NCBI GenBank assembly: GCA_037127255.1
Contig: JBANSL010000005.1
Span: 62,185,909-62,249,908, forward strand
Direction of reading: 5' to 3'
DNA from: Persicaria tinctoria
Taxonomy: Eukaryota; Streptophyta; Magnoliopsida; Caryophyllales; Polygonaceae
DNA length: 64,000 nt
The position numbers and the translations under genes are program-made. Under the pieces are notes generated by a model. That model saw only the letters and a program-made list of their open reading frames with translations, did no database searches and was not told where the DNA came from. Below, in pieces: positions 31,503 to 42,228 of the stretch; within the stretch, counting starts at the first letter, position 1, and the number at the start of each line of letters is the position of its first letter.

Positions 31503-32819
31503 CTAATGGGTTGGTTCAGCAAGCACCAACTCCTCCTCTTCTTTATGCGCAATGTTCTCAAAGTATGGCTTAACTCTATGACCATTGACCTTAAAGAGCT
31601 CATTAGACTTAGGATCATAGAGTTCAATTGCTCCGTGAGAGAAAATCTTTGAGATGGTGTAGGGTCCTTCCCACCTTGATCTAAGCTTTCCAGGGAAAAG
31701 TTTCAGGCGTGATTTGTATAGAAGGACATTGTCTCCTATTGTTAGCTCTTTCCGCATGATGTGTTTGTCATGCCAAGCCTTGGTCTTCTCCTTGTAGATC
31801 ACTGCATTATCATAAGCATCCAGACACAATTCCTCCAGCTCTTGCAATTGAAGCTTTCTAAACTCACCTACTTCATCCAGCCTCATATTGTAATTCTTTA
31901 TAGCCCAATACGCCCTATGCTAAAGCTCCACAGGGGGATGACATGCCTTTCCAAAGACAATTCGATAAGGGGACATACCAATGGGAGTCTTATAGGCCGT
32001 CCGATAATCCCAAAGAGCGTCATTCAACCATAGACTCCAATCATTCCTGTTAGGTGCCAATGTTTTCTCCAGAATGATCTTTATCTCTCTATTTGATATC
32101 TCCGCGTGACCATTGGTCTGAGGATGATAGGCAATGGACACTCTCTGTGTGACATGGTATTTCCTTAACAAGGCAGTGATCGTCCTGTTGCAGAAATGTG
32201 TCCCTCTGTCGCTAATTATAGCCTTAGGCACCCCAAATCTTGCAAAAATGGTGTCTTTTAGGAATTCTGCAACCACTTTAGAATCCTCAGTTCTGGTGGC
32301 CTTTTCCTCCACCCACTTGGAGACATAGTCCACCGCAAGCAAAATATAGACATTCCCAAAAGAACTAGGGAAGGGACCCATAAAATCCATACCCCAAACA
32401 TCAAATATTTCACAAAATATGACAGTTGTTTGTGGCATTTGATTCCTAGCAAATATGTTCCCTACCCTTTGGCATCTATCACATGATTTACAAAAGGCAT
32501 TAGCATCCCTAAATAAGCGAGGCCAAAAGAAACCTGCTTCTAAAACTCTCCTAGCAGTCTTTTGAGGACCAAAGTGGCCTCTACATTCATGAGCATGACA
32601 AAAAGTAAGGACAGATTGTACCTCATTGCCCGGCAGACACCTCCTAATTACCTGATCAGCACAATGTTTCCAAAGGTATGAGTCATCCCAAACATAGAAG
32701 CGAGAGTCATGTCGAATCTTGTCATTTTGAGCTTTTGTGAATTTTGGTGGAAATTCTCCCGTGACCAAGAAATTCACCATATTGGCAAACCAAGGTCGAG
32801 GAGTATCAAGTATGGACAC
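31503..32819 (-). pseudogene. Element B integrase
   Basis: The zinc-binding HHCC region ([23 protein letters not shown]) is followed by the rve core with all three catalytic acids: [16 protein letters not shown] and [16 protein letters not shown] at 31920 breaks the frame (VEL-stop-HRAYWAIK). The last ORF (31503-31886) carries the C-terminal GPY-type domain (GDNVLLYKSRLKLFPGKLRSRWEGPY). Upstream of 32819 an Athila-like lead-in ([17 protein letters not shown]) is readable in another frame, so a frameshift lies there. Apart from these breaks the domain is well preserved. Confidence 0.9.
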
Positions 32820-32987
32820 TCATCAACAATTCAGGAATATCAGAACTTACCTCGTCAGATAGGAAGGAAAAAGATTGAACGGGGGCCTGAATAGCATGCG
32901 GCGGGCGCAGCATATAAGCTGCGGCTGCAGCAAGATTGTTTGGCCGTGGTTGGCGGAATCAACGACAGGTTTTACCTCCGTCAAATT

Positions 32988-33006
32988 TGGCGTCGTTGCC
33001 GGGGAA
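32988..33006 (+). other. Element C primer-binding site (tRNA-Asp type, one change)
   Basis: TGGCGTCGTTGCCGGGGAA, identical to the other PBS copies except GCGTC for GCGCC, a C-to-T change at a CpG. Confidence 0.85.
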
Positions 33007-33085
33007 ATTTATAGATTCTTGTGTGTTTTTGGTGTTGATTTTTGGTGTGGACCACTTACATGGTCCGCACTCGTGCTACTGACAT

Positions 33086-33781
33086 ATGTTGAAAGTGAGG
33101 TTATTGCAGTTAGATGGAGAGAGTTTTCATCAATACTTCATCAGATTGCATGAGTACATTAATGATGTCTATTCATGGGGATATCAAGCAAGTATAAGAG
33201 AAGTTCTTCTATCCATCTTTGATGGCATGACTCCTGAGACACGGAGTCTTGCTGAGCGCCTGAATGATGGAGGTTTATTGGATATGGGACTCTCGGAGAT
33301 GTGGGAATTTTTCTGCTACATGGATAATCAATGTGCGCAGAACGAGTCACTTTCTCCAGTATCTCAAATCGTTGAGACCTCTGTTGCACCTCTTGAGGTC
33401 ATGGTGGAAAATCACATTGAGAAGGTAGAGGAAGACCACACTTCATCTAACGAGATCATCCCTAGCTCCCCCATTGATGAATCAGGTCCAGAGCCTACTG
33501 CTGAGGCTACAGAGCAAGTAAAGGTTGTCTCCTGCACTAGAGAGGATATTGGTGGATACGATGATCCATTTGACTCCTACTTTGACAAGCCACCAATAGA
33601 ACTGAATTGGTGGTATTATATACCCTCTGTGGGTAGTCATGCTCATGAATACAATAATTCGAAACGGTTCTTAAATGTATTAATAATTAGTTTCAATTTA
33701 TTTGTATGTAGTGCATGTTTGTTTGTTAGTTGTGCACAAGAGTTAGACAGATTGATGAGGGTTTTGACTATGTCTGATTAG
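33086..33781 (+). CDS. Element C gag-like protein, 231 aa
   Basis: Residues about 10-75 (ESFHQYFIRLHEYINDVYSWGY, LSIFDGMTPETRSLAERLNDGG, MWEFFCYMDN) align in spacing with the gag of element B (SIHEYFERFKKLCASCPCHGY, FNGLIDIERKTVNSSCGG, WDVFKELSEG), so this is a diverged gag fragment. The middle is acidic (EKVEEDHTSSNEIIPSSPIDE) and the end hydrophobic (about residues 196-218, FNLFVCSACLFVSCA). No zinc knuckle or protease. The frame is intact although the copy is old. The start is uncertain because the frame opens slightly upstream. Confidence 0.6.
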   Translation: MLKVRLLQLDGESFHQYFIRLHEYINDVYSWGYQASIREVLLSIFDGMTPETRSLAERLNDGGLLDMGLSEMWEFFCYMDNQCAQNESLSPVSQIVETSVAPLEVMVENHIEKVEEDHTSSNEIIPSSPIDESGPEPTAEATEQVKVVSCTREDIGGYDDPFDSYFDKPPIELNWWYYIPSVGSHAHEYNNSKRFLNVLIISFNLFVCSACLFVSCAQELDRLMRVLTMSD

Positions 33782-33802
33782 TGTCTTGAGCTTCAACATT
33801 AT

Positions 33803-33816
33803 GTCGAGCCAACGAC
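33803..33816 (+). other. Element C hairpin H1
   Basis: GTCG-AGCCAA-CGAC, identical to H1 of element B, 22 nt after the ORF stop. Confidence 0.6.
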
Positions 33817-33833
33817 TTGAAACAAAGGCGCTT

Positions 33834-33857
33834 CTTGGGAGGCAACCCGAGGTAAGT
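33834..33857 (+). other. Element C hairpin H2 with 5' splice-site consensus
   Basis: CTTGGG-AGGCAA-CCCGAG (6-bp stem with one G-U pair) followed directly by GTAAGT. Element B has CTCGGG in the same place, so the change keeps pairing. Confidence 0.55.
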
Positions 33858-33934
33858 TCTCTTTCCTTTTCATTTAGTCAATTTTCGTTTCCTTCACCTT
33901 GTTTACATTTGATTTACTTTTGTTGTCTTTACTG

Positions 33935-33954
33935 TTTCGTTGAGGACAATGAAA
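33935..33954 (+). other. Element C hairpin H3 plus internal polypurine tract
   Basis: TTTCGTTG-AGGA-CAATGAAA (8-bp stem including one G-U pair), followed by ACTTTAAGTGTGGGGGAG. Confidence 0.68.
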
Positions 33955-33995
33955 ACTTTAAGTGTGGGGGAGAGGAATTCTGTATATATAGCTGC

Positions 33996-35230
33996 GAGGG
34001 GTGTGCATAACCGGGTATCCGACACGAACCGGTTAATCGTGTCGGGTACCCGGAACCGTTAAGCTCAAATACCCCGAACCGTACACGAACCATTTAAACT
34101 CGGGTACCCGACACGGTTAAGGTATCCGGTTCCGTGTCGGATACCCGAGCACCCGACACGATCCGAGTGGTTTTTTTTTTTTTTTTAATTTGGCTGTCCA
34201 ACAACTGCATTACAATATATATGTAAAATATCAAGGGTTATATAATTTATATAGTGGTAACAGTAGTCTCACACAGACATGACTAAATTGTCAATTGAAG
34301 ATACACGATCAACAAACCCAATTACAAGCACATCCAATTCAAAGAAGAAATTAAGGGTTTCAAACTTTCGAGCACCGCAATTACAACCACAACCAATTCA
34401 AAGAAACATCACCCGTGAGTACAACTCCCCTAATTAAGGGTTCCGAATTCCGAGCAATCAAGAAAAGGGAAAAAAAATTAACCATAAAAATGTTAAGAAA
34501 CCTTAAATAATTTTACAATTTCATCATTGTAGTCGCAAAAATGCAGGAGAAGCCGAAGATGAATAGCCCACTGAGATTATTGGAGACGTCGGAGATGGAG
34601 AAGTGGTCGTTCCACCGTCCCGAAGTCACCGTCGCGAGAGAGGATGGAGAGGGATGAGGCTAAGATAATAAGATGACTTGGACTTGAGATGAATTTGAGT
34701 TAGATGGAGAGAGCCGCGCGGATCTGGATCTGAAGATGTCTTTGAGTTGAGGGAGAGAGAGGACAAAGGAGAGAGGGGAGGGGCGGAGGCGTGAAAATGA
34801 AAGGTTGCTCGGGAGAGAGGGAGCTCTAGGGTTTTGTTTGCCGAAAGGATAAAAAAAAGCATTTAAGAGAGGCTATTTGTAGCCGGCTTGGGAATAAAAA
34901 AATGTAGGGAGAGGAATCGAACTCGGATCTACCCAGACCTCTCGCGTCCCTTGTACCAACTGTGCTAGTAGAGAATTTTGTTATTTAGGGGATTCTTTTT
35001 ATACAAGTATTATACTAACAGATCTAAAAAAAATTTAAAAAAAAATTAAACGGTTCGTGTCGGGTATCCGATAATATCATATTGCCGAACCGAACACGAA
35101 CCATTTAGAGCCGTGTTTTTTCGGTTCGTGTCATTTTCGTGTCGTGTCTTTTCGGTTTCGTGTTTTTCCGTGTCATGTTGTCGTGTTTTCGTGTCGTGTC
35201 TGTCGTGTCGGGTTTTTTTGCACACCCCTA
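33996..35230. mobile_element. hAT element nested in element C
   Basis: Perfect 8-bp TSD ATAGCTGC (33988-33995 and 35231-35238). Ends AGGGGTGTGCA and TGCACACCCCT are perfect inverted repeats of 11 bp. Subterminal repeats of a CGTGTCGGGTACCCG type occupy the first 170 bp and the last 180 bp. No transposase is encoded. It carries a tRNA-like promoter on the minus strand (34905-34973). Confidence 0.88.
34905..34973 (-). other. tRNA-like (SINE-type) pol III promoter remnant
   Basis: On the minus strand, an A box TAGCACAGTTGG (34956-34967) and a B box GAGTTCGATTCC (34913-34924) are spaced like a tRNA, with a pyrimidine/T-rich tail after CCCTAC. The arms do not all pair, so it is probably a tRNA-derived SINE head, not a working tRNA gene. 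Confidence 0.5.
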
Positions 35231-35790
35231 ATAGCTGCATTCTGTATATATAGATGCATATAGGAGATCATATTTAAATTTCTGCACCATGTTTAATTTA
35301 TTTCATTTTTTTTTTAATTTCTTGTTTATTTTCGTAATTAAAAAAATCAATCAAAAAATCCAAAAACAAGCATGCATTGCATACATATGTGTTATTCAAA
35401 CATCCATCTAGCTTAGTTTGTCCTCTTATTTAAATTGCAAGCATAATCATATAAATCCCATGGAGTTCTGGATGTTTTGATTTTGTCTTTATTTGATTTT
35501 TGTGGAACATGAGCTAGCAATTATAATTGAGCATTTATGATTGAGCTAAAGTATGATTGAAGTCCTAAAAACATGACCTTGTGAGAATGTTTGGCCTTAT
35601 TTGAATTCTTTTGCTCAGTTGTGTGAATTACTCTCCTAGTGTTGCTACCTCTTGGCATTGACTGCAATATCTATATTTAAAAGACCGATGCACATGTTTG
35701 ATTTCTTGCGGAGTTTATGTTATATTTTGAGTCTTTTATTTGAATTTGTACATATTTAGTGAATAAGGTGGCAATGGTTGATGCACTTAG

Positions 35791-35996
35791 TAACCGGATC
35801 TATGCATGACACCCATGGGTATGATTCGCGCAAAAAGGTGTTGAAAACTATCCACTAGGAAAGAATCTTGATGATTGAGTAACCATGTTCATTCATGACA
35901 CTCATGTTTGCAACTTGCGTCAAAAGATGTTCAAGTGGACTTCATATTAGTAGGTTGATGTGTTGATAGACCGGGGCCATTCATGACACCCGTGTC
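35791..35996 (+). repeat. Element C triplicated 90-bp noncoding motif
   Basis: Copies at about 35791, 35882 and 35971 share GCATGACACCCATG or CATTCATGACACTCATG, followed in the first two by a TTCGCG- or CTTGCG-like phrase. Homologous to the triplet in element B (28449-28667, opposite orientation). Confidence 0.75.
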
Positions 35997-36318
35997 ACAT
36001 TTTATTTAGTTGTCTTTATTGTGTCCCGCAAGTAATGATATTTCGGTCGATATTTCGTGATATGGTGGTCAATGTCTATGAGCTTAGTGCATTTTGGATT
36101 GAGTTGAGAGTTTTACCTTAAAGCCTAAACACATGAGTGAAACACATATTTCTGGTGAGGTTGGATGATGTCTACTTCTAAGCTTTAATCACTGAAATAC
36201 ATGCTATGACGTTTGTTTGCTTGGTTTATGTTTTCACCTGCTATGATGTTGCTTTTTGATGAGGTTGAAACTTGAAGGGATTTCCTGTGGGATGCATTGA
36301 TTCATGTTCATTCTATCA

Positions 36319-36336
36319 TTGCTTGAGGACAAACAA
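36319..36336 (+). other. Element C hairpin H4 before the 3' LTR
   Basis: TTGCTTG-AGGA-CAAACAA, a 7-bp stem with one C-A mismatch explained by a single G-to-A change, followed by AGTTAAGTGTGGGGG and the LTR. Confidence 0.62.
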
Positions 36337-36356
36337 AAGTTAAGTGTGGGGGAGTT

Positions 36357-37740
36357 TGATAGCATGCATTTAGGTAGGCATAATAGGTTGCATTTAGCTT
36401 AGTTAAGATGCATTTCATTGATGGATTAAGCACGATTTGCATATTAGTTCTCTATGTTGTCGGAGTCGGAATCTACACGCTTTTATTGATTATTTCACGT
36501 AATGGTGGATCCGAGGAGGAGACATGAGTTGATAACGTATTGGATGAGAATGTCTAGTTGATCGAAGAAGCTTACATGAATATCTCAAGAGGTCCTGAGA
36601 AGAAGAAGCGAACCTAAACGAAGAACAAGTCTGCAAAAGTTGTCGTCAGACATGCTGAACTGGTTTTGCACTTTCTGGAGGCCTCGGTTGTCTGATTGAC
36701 TATTATGACCATGCGTTGGAAAGCTTCTTCAAAGAGCTACAACTTCCCTGTTGACAAGAAGAGCAAAGTCGAGACGGATTTTTCGTAAAAGACCAATGCC
36801 GCGGCCGCAGCATCTATGCCGCGACCGCAGCACGTGTTGCCAGCGCGACGCCGTTTTAATTAAAAACCCTAGTTTTGTGTTTTTCTTTTGTGTGGCAGCC
36901 TAGACTTTTATAAGGCCGAGTTTTATGTTAATTTCATAACTTCTATATTCTATTCTTTCTTCCATCAGACAATTTAGAGATTTTGAGCGATGTCTTCCAT
37001 GAGGAACTAAACAAATCTATTTTGCCTGCAATTTGAAGCTTTATTTGGATTGATTGTGAGTTTCTAATTCTCGTTCCTCGTTTCCTATATTTGAATGCTT
37101 CAACTTCTTTGTGCTTGATTGTTTATTGTTTTGTTCTATCTTGTCTGGCCAACTTGTTAGATCAATTCAATCGCTAAGGTTTTGTAGATTCCTGGTAATT
37201 GTGAATCTTAACCTAAGTGGCAAACTTGTTCCTTTAGGGCTGGTTGAACTAATTGAATGAGTAGGAAGTTGAATGTGTTGTTAAATCCCTCTTTAGGGAC
37301 TGCAAATACCTTGGCTAATCTTTGAACTTAAAGCTATCAATTGGGTTAAATCCTTCTTTAGGGACTGTTCGATTGATAAGGGTTGCTAGGATTGGTTGGA
37401 CTAGTAACTATATTAGGTCGGGACAAGAGAATTCATAGGAAACTTAATAGGACGAGAAGAAGTTACAAGGATCGCTTCAATCTAATAAAGTGGAAAATTG
37501 TAGGTAGAATTGCTTCTCCAAATTGTCTAAAACAAATTCCTTTACTTTGATTTCTTTACTCTGCTTTGATAAAAGGCGGAACTATCACACACAAAAACCC
37601 CCTCTTTGGTTACTTTAATTGACACTTGAATCATACTTGAATTACAAATTTCCCTGTGGATCGACCTCTTGCTTATTGCTATACTTGCTATAGGTTTGAG
37701 TTTTCTTTGGCAGAATCAACGACAGGTTTTACCTCCGTCA
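36357..37740 (+). repeat. Element C 3' LTR
   Basis: 1384 bp, TGATAGCATGC...CTCCGTCA. It contains a GC-rich palindromic block (about 36799-36860, GCCGCGGCCGCAGC and GCCGCGACCGCAGC). 36960-37550 is a diverged reverse homologue of the element B LTR (GATGAGGAACTAAAC-type and AGTTGAATGTGTTG-type phrases). Confidence 0.85.
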
Positions 37741-37931
37741 ACTCTCCATCCAGTTTGTACCCTGCTAGGGACCAACTCACCATCATGATTTTCAACAACG
37801 GTAATACCTCCCTTCTTAGGGACAACCTGAGTAGGACTCATCCATTTGCTGTCAGATATGGGAAAGATCATACCTGCCTGAAGGAGCTTCAACACCTCTT
37901 TCTTTACTACTTCCATCATTGGTGGGTTGAG
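37741..37931 (-). pseudogene. Element B reverse transcriptase, N-terminal stub
   Basis: In frame beyond the TGA stop: LNPPMMEVVKKEVLKLLQAG, FPISDSKWMSPTQVVPKKGG, then VQTGWR. This is the beginning of an Athila-type RT fingers region. It stops at the LTR end of element C (37740). The rest of RT and RNase H is not found on the other side of C. Confidence 0.9.
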
Positions 37932-39656
37932 TCACCGCTGAAGTTGTCTAGACGGCTTGGCATCATCCTCCAATAGTATCATATGCATGCAGAGGGTAAG
38001 ACTGATGCTCTTAATGTCTTCTATCGTCCATCCTAACGGCTCCTTGTTCTCCTTTAGAACAATCACCAATCGCTCCTCCTGTCCAAAGGTCAATTTGTTA
38101 GAAATAATGACAGGCATAGTATCATTTTCACCAAGAAAAGCATATTTAAGGTGATTAGGAAGTTGTTTCAATTCAACATCGGGCGCTTGGTCAATAGATG
38201 GAAGAAGCTTTTCAGTAGGCATGGTCAACTCGATGCGGTCTCCCCTTGGTGGCACATAGGTGGGAGATCGATGGTCTAAAGCTACTACAGCCTCCTGCAA
38301 ATTAGATGACAATACATAATCTCTAGCAATTTCATCTATAGGAGGTTGTAAAGCAGCTTCCATGTCATCAATACACTCCAAATCAAAGCAATCTTGTGTC
38401 ATAGTATCAATAATATCCACAAAGCACAAAGAAGGATCATCAGATGGAAATTTCATGGAATCATAAATATTATATTCAACTTTTTGACCATCAAATTTCA
38501 TAGTAAGAGATCCTGAATAAACATCTATCTTAGTCCTAGCAATTTTCAGAAAAGGTCTGCCCAATAGAATAGGGCCTTCATTGTTACCATGACCCATGTC
38601 AATCACAAAGAAATCAGCATGGAATATCAAGTTGTCAACCATAACCAAGACATCTTCAACAATCCCTTTCAGGTAGACAGTAGATCGATCAACAAGTTGA
38701 ATTGCTACCCGAGTATCATTCAGAGGTCCCAACCCCAAAGCATGATAAACATTAGAAGGCAAAACATTAATAGATGCTCCTAGATCTAACATGGCTTTGT
38801 CAAATTTAGTATCACCTATCACACATGGAATAGAAAACATACCAGGGTCACTACACTTCTCAGGCATACGCTTTTGAAATACAGCAGTGATATGTTCGCT
38901 TAACTTCACCTTTTGCTTACCTTTTATCTTCTGGTTTCGCTTGATAGTGCAAAGTTCCTTAAAAAATTTATCATATCTAGGAATGCTTTTGATCAAATTA
39001 AGAAAAGGGATGTTTACCTCACACTTACTGAATGTCTCGAAGATCTCCTTGTCGTTCTCATACCTTCGTGTATCCTTCAAGGCTTCCGGGAAGGGCGGAA
39101 TCGGCTTTGGAGTCTCCATAGGTAAGGATGAAGAAGGGGGAGAAGGAGAAGAAAGAGGAAGAGGGGAAGAAGAAGGAAGAAGAGTACCTGACACCGAGGT
39201 GGCGGCAGACCCACTAGCGGCGGGCGCTGCAGGGTGCTGCGGCCGCAGCACGATTGATTGGTCGCGGGCGCCGCTTGGTTGTTGGGGCCGCCGCACAGTG
39301 TGTGTTCCGTCTTCTTCTTCTATTACTTCTATCTCCTCGTCCATTATTTCCTCGTCATCCTTTTGAGGCGTGATAATCAGTTCCTTGCCACTCCTAAGTG
39401 TTACAACATTGACATTCTCCTTCGTTGGATTCTCGATGGTCTGTGATGGAAGCTTTCCTGAATTGTTTGCCTCCTTAGCACTTAAGATTTGAATGAGCTG
39501 ACTCATTTGATTCTCAAGATTTGTCATCCGATCGGATTGTTGCTTTTCTAGATTTGCCATCCGCTCTGACTGTTGTTTCTCATTCTTTAAGACCAACCGT
39601 GACAGTTTCTGTAGTGGATCCTCAGTATCCTCATTTGATTGCTGCTGACCTCCTTG
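37932..39656 (-). pseudogene. Element B protease region
   Basis: This continues gag in the same frame, with a coiled-coil-like Gln/Glu-rich start (repeated KQQS-RM), an acidic stretch, and a low-complexity Ala/Ser/Pro part encoded by the GC-rich palindromic repeats (39190-39300). The retropepsin domain follows: MLDLGASINVLP (active-site D-L-G variant typical of Athila-type elements) and GPILLGRPFLKIARTKIDV. The frame ends at a TGA (37932-37934) where CGA would give RRLNPP, the usual entry into reverse transcriptase. Confidence 0.88.
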
Positions 39657-40790
39657 TCAAGGTTCATATTGTTGTTGGGGCCTTGGCTGTTGCCCCCCTT
39701 GCTGATTGAAAGAGGCTTGGTAGTTCCCAATCCCATAGCCTTGCTGATAGCCTCTGTTGTAATTGTTGTTGTTGAAATATCCAGGATTTCGATAATTGCC
39801 TTGCCTAGGCCTTTGTTGAGCGAAATTCCCAATGGCATTCAAATCAACATTAGGATCTTGCAAAAGCGGGCACATGTCCATAGGATGAGTGAATTGATTG
39901 CAAAGACCACATGCCTTTAGTTGTTGAGGAGTTCTATCAATGACCAATTGTCTCATCATCTCCTTTACCTCTGCCATATCAGTCTGAAGTGCAGCCACAG
40001 GGACATCAACAGAGAGTACTCCCCTAGCACGAGGGCTCTTGTTGAACTGTCTAGAGCCCTCAGATAGCTCCTTAAACACATCCCAAGCTGCGGCAGGCGT
40101 CTTGTTCAGCATGTTTCCTCCACAAGAAGAATTCACTGTTTTGCGCTCAATATCAATCAGCCCATTGAAGAGAAAGAGAACCAGATCCTTTTGAGAGTAT
40201 CCATGGCATGGGCAGCTGGCACAGAGCTTCTTGAAGCGCTCAAAGTACTCATGTATCGACTCCGTCGCGTACTGCTTAATGCTGTTGATTGACCTTTTCA
40301 AAGGATTGAGCTTTGTTGCAAGGAAGTACATCTCTAGAAAGACTCTCTTCATCTCAGCCCAAGTAGAAATAGATCCAGGTGGTAGATAGAAGAACCATTC
40401 ATTCGCCTCATCCTTCAAAGAGAAGGGAAAAGCTCTCAGCTTGATTTGATCTTCAGTTACGTTCTCTGGTTTCATCCTAACAACCACCGTATGGAATTCA
40501 GACAGATGCTTGTGGGGGTCCTCCCCACTCAACCTATGGAATTTGGGTAGAAGATGAACTACCCCTGAATTCAGCTCAAAGTTGACTCCTTCTGCTAGCG
40601 TAGGGAATTGGATTGCCAGGAGTTGCTGTGCCAGATCAGGAGCAGAAAGCTCCATAAGAGTGCGGTTCGTGTCGTTAGCCATCTCTGTTGTAGGTTCTTC
40701 TTGATCAAAAGGGAGTTCACGAAAGCGATCACGAGTTTCTCTCCTTAGAGTGGCAGGGGTCCTTTCAATCTCTAAATCAAACAACAACAA
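39657..40790 (-). pseudogene. Element B gag
   Basis: 377 codons. The gag domain runs over about residues 60-230, with FRLSGEDPHKHL, WFFYLPPGSISTWAEMK, FERFKKLCASCPCHGY and KTPAAAWDVFKEL, the Athila/Tat gag pattern. A CX2CX4HX4C zinc knuckle (CGLCNQFTHPMDMC) is intact near residues 296-309, followed by a Gln/Asn/Tyr-rich tail. A TGA (39657-39659) where CGA is expected separates gag from the in-frame protease region. Expected role: capsid/nucleocapsid protein. Confidence 0.9.
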
Positions 40791-40946
40791 AGAAGAATTA
40801 GCACGAGTCTGATAAAGTATTGATGAAAACTCTCTCCGTCTAACTGCAATAACCTAACCTTCAACATATGTTAGTAGCACGAGTGCAGACCATGTAAGTG
40901 GTCCACACAAAAAATCAGCACCAAAAACACACAAGAATCAATAAAT

Positions 40947-40965
40947 TTCCCCGGCAACGGCGCCA
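40947..40965 (-). other. Element B primer-binding site (tRNA-Asp type)
   Basis: TGGCGCCGTTGCCGGGGAA lies four bases after the 5' LTR. It is the complement of the 3' end of plant tRNA-Asp, the primer used by Athila and related elements. The same PBS occurs in elements A, C and D. Confidence 0.9.
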
Positions 40966-40969
40966 AATT

Positions 40970-42228
40970 TGACGAAGAGAAAACCTGTCGTTGATCCGAC
41001 AAAGAAAACTCAAACCTATAGCAAGTATAGCAATAAGCAAGAGGTCGATCCACAGGGAAATTTGTAATTCAAGTATGATTCAAGTGTCAATTAAAGTAAC
41101 CAAAGAGGGGGTTTTTGTGTGTGAAAGTTCCGCCTTTTATCAAAGCGGAGTACAGAAAGCAAAGTAAGGAATTTGTTTTAGACAATTTGGAGAAGCAATT
41201 CTACCTACAATTTTCCACTTTATTGGATTGAAGCGATCCTTATAACTTCTTCTCGTCCTATTAAGTTTCCTATGAATGCCCTTGTCCCGACCTAATATAG
41301 TTACTAGTCCAACCAATCCTAGCAACCCTTATCAATCGAACAATCCCTAAAGAAGGATTTAACCCAATTGATAGCTTTAAGTTCAGAGATTAGCCAAGGT
41401 ATTTGCAGTCCCTAAAGAGGGATTTAACAACACATTCAACTTCCTAGTCATTCAATTAGTTCAACCAGCCCTAAAGGAACAAGTTTGCCACTTATGTTAA
41501 GGTTCACAATTACCAGGAATCTACAAAACCTTAGCGATTGAATTGATCTAACAAGTTGGCCAGACAAGATAGAACAAAACAATAAACAATCAAGCACAAA
41601 GAAGTTAAAGCATTCAAATATAGGAAACAAGGAATGAGAATTAGAAACTCACAATCAATCCAAATAAAGCTTCAAATTGCAGGCAGAATAGATGAGTTTA
41701 GTTCCTCATGGAAGACATCGCTCAAAATCTCTAAAGTGTCTGATGAACGGATGAATAGAATAGAAGTACTGGAAAATTAACTAAATTCGGCCTTAAATAT
41801 GACCCAAAGTCGGCCATGAAACAAAACATTAAGATCTAGGGTTTTAATATTCAAAAACGATGCGCACAGTGCTGACGCCCAAATGTTGCGGCCGCGGCAC
41901 CAGCAACTCTTTTGTATCCCGCTGCAGCAGGTCTTGTTGTGGCCGCGACATTTCTTTTGCCGTGTCCATTTGGCTTTTCCGAGAGTAGCTCCACTTGTCT
42001 TGCTTTTCTTCTTTCCTTGCTTCTTTCTAATGTTTCTTGTATTATTCTTCAAGGTATTGCATCTCCCAATTGTGTTCCGATTCAATCTGCAAGATAAACA
42101 CAAATTTGCGCAGAATCCTAACTCTTCTAAAATAATCACAAGATGCAATTGAGCAACAAAGTATGAAAGAAATGCAACCTAACTAAACTAAAAATGTCTA
42201 TAATGCCTATATAAGATATGCATTATCA
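40970..42228 (-). repeat. Element B 5' LTR
   Basis: 1259 bp, minus orientation, beginning TGATAATGCATATC at 42228 and ending CTTCGTCA at 40970, followed directly by the PBS. It contains a GC-rich palindromic block (GCGGCCGCGGC, about 41886-41955) and a region AGTATGATTCAAG...GATCGACC near the U5 end shared with other LTRs in the window. The same LTR start is visible at 28004 in the 3' copy. Confidence 0.85.

Larger units (their letters stand above)
32888..37740 (+). mobile_element. Element C: small non-autonomous Athila-like element
   Basis: 5' LTR remnant (32888-32983: the start TGAATAGCATGC joined to the last 85 bp or so), PBS (32988-33006), one 231-codon gag-like ORF, hairpins H1-H4, triplicated noncoding motif, and 3' LTR 36357-37740 (TGATAGCATGC...CCGTCA). 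The 5' LTR has lost over 1 kb internally. No protease or pol is present. It interrupts RT of element B. The flanks do not match, and B's RT/RNase H is missing on the left, so a deletion accompanied or followed insertion. A hAT element is nested at 33996-35230. Confidence 0.82.
13149..42228 (-). mobile_element. Element B: Athila-type Ty3/Gypsy, nested host
   Basis: Order on the minus strand: 5' LTR (40970-42228), tRNA-Asp PBS (40947-40965), gag, protease, start of RT, integrase, ATHILA-type downstream ORF, structured 3' noncoding region, 3' LTR remnant (27647-28004 plus 13149-13582). The LTR begins TGATAATGC and ends CGTCA. The 3' LTR lacks its last 500 bp or so and adjoins the LINE without a TSD, so the left end was deleted. 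Most of RT and RNase H is missing where element C sits. Stops are mainly CGA-to-TGA or TAG changes. Elements A (with E inside) and C (with a hAT inside) are nested in it. Confidence 0.85.

Noticed and set aside
34626..34862. 78-codon minus-strand ORF in the hAT element as a transposase
   Set aside because: Low-complexity Ser/Leu/Pro sequence with no hAT transposase motif. The element appears non-autonomous.
37932..39596. Reading the 554-codon frame as a host protein
   Set aside because: It has the retropepsin DLGAS and ILLGRPF motifs, continues gag in frame and leads into RT, so it is retroelement pol.
41777..42148. Minus-strand ORFs in the B LTR (also 27634-27924)
   Set aside because: They lie wholly within LTR sequence, differ between the two LTR copies, and have no domain.
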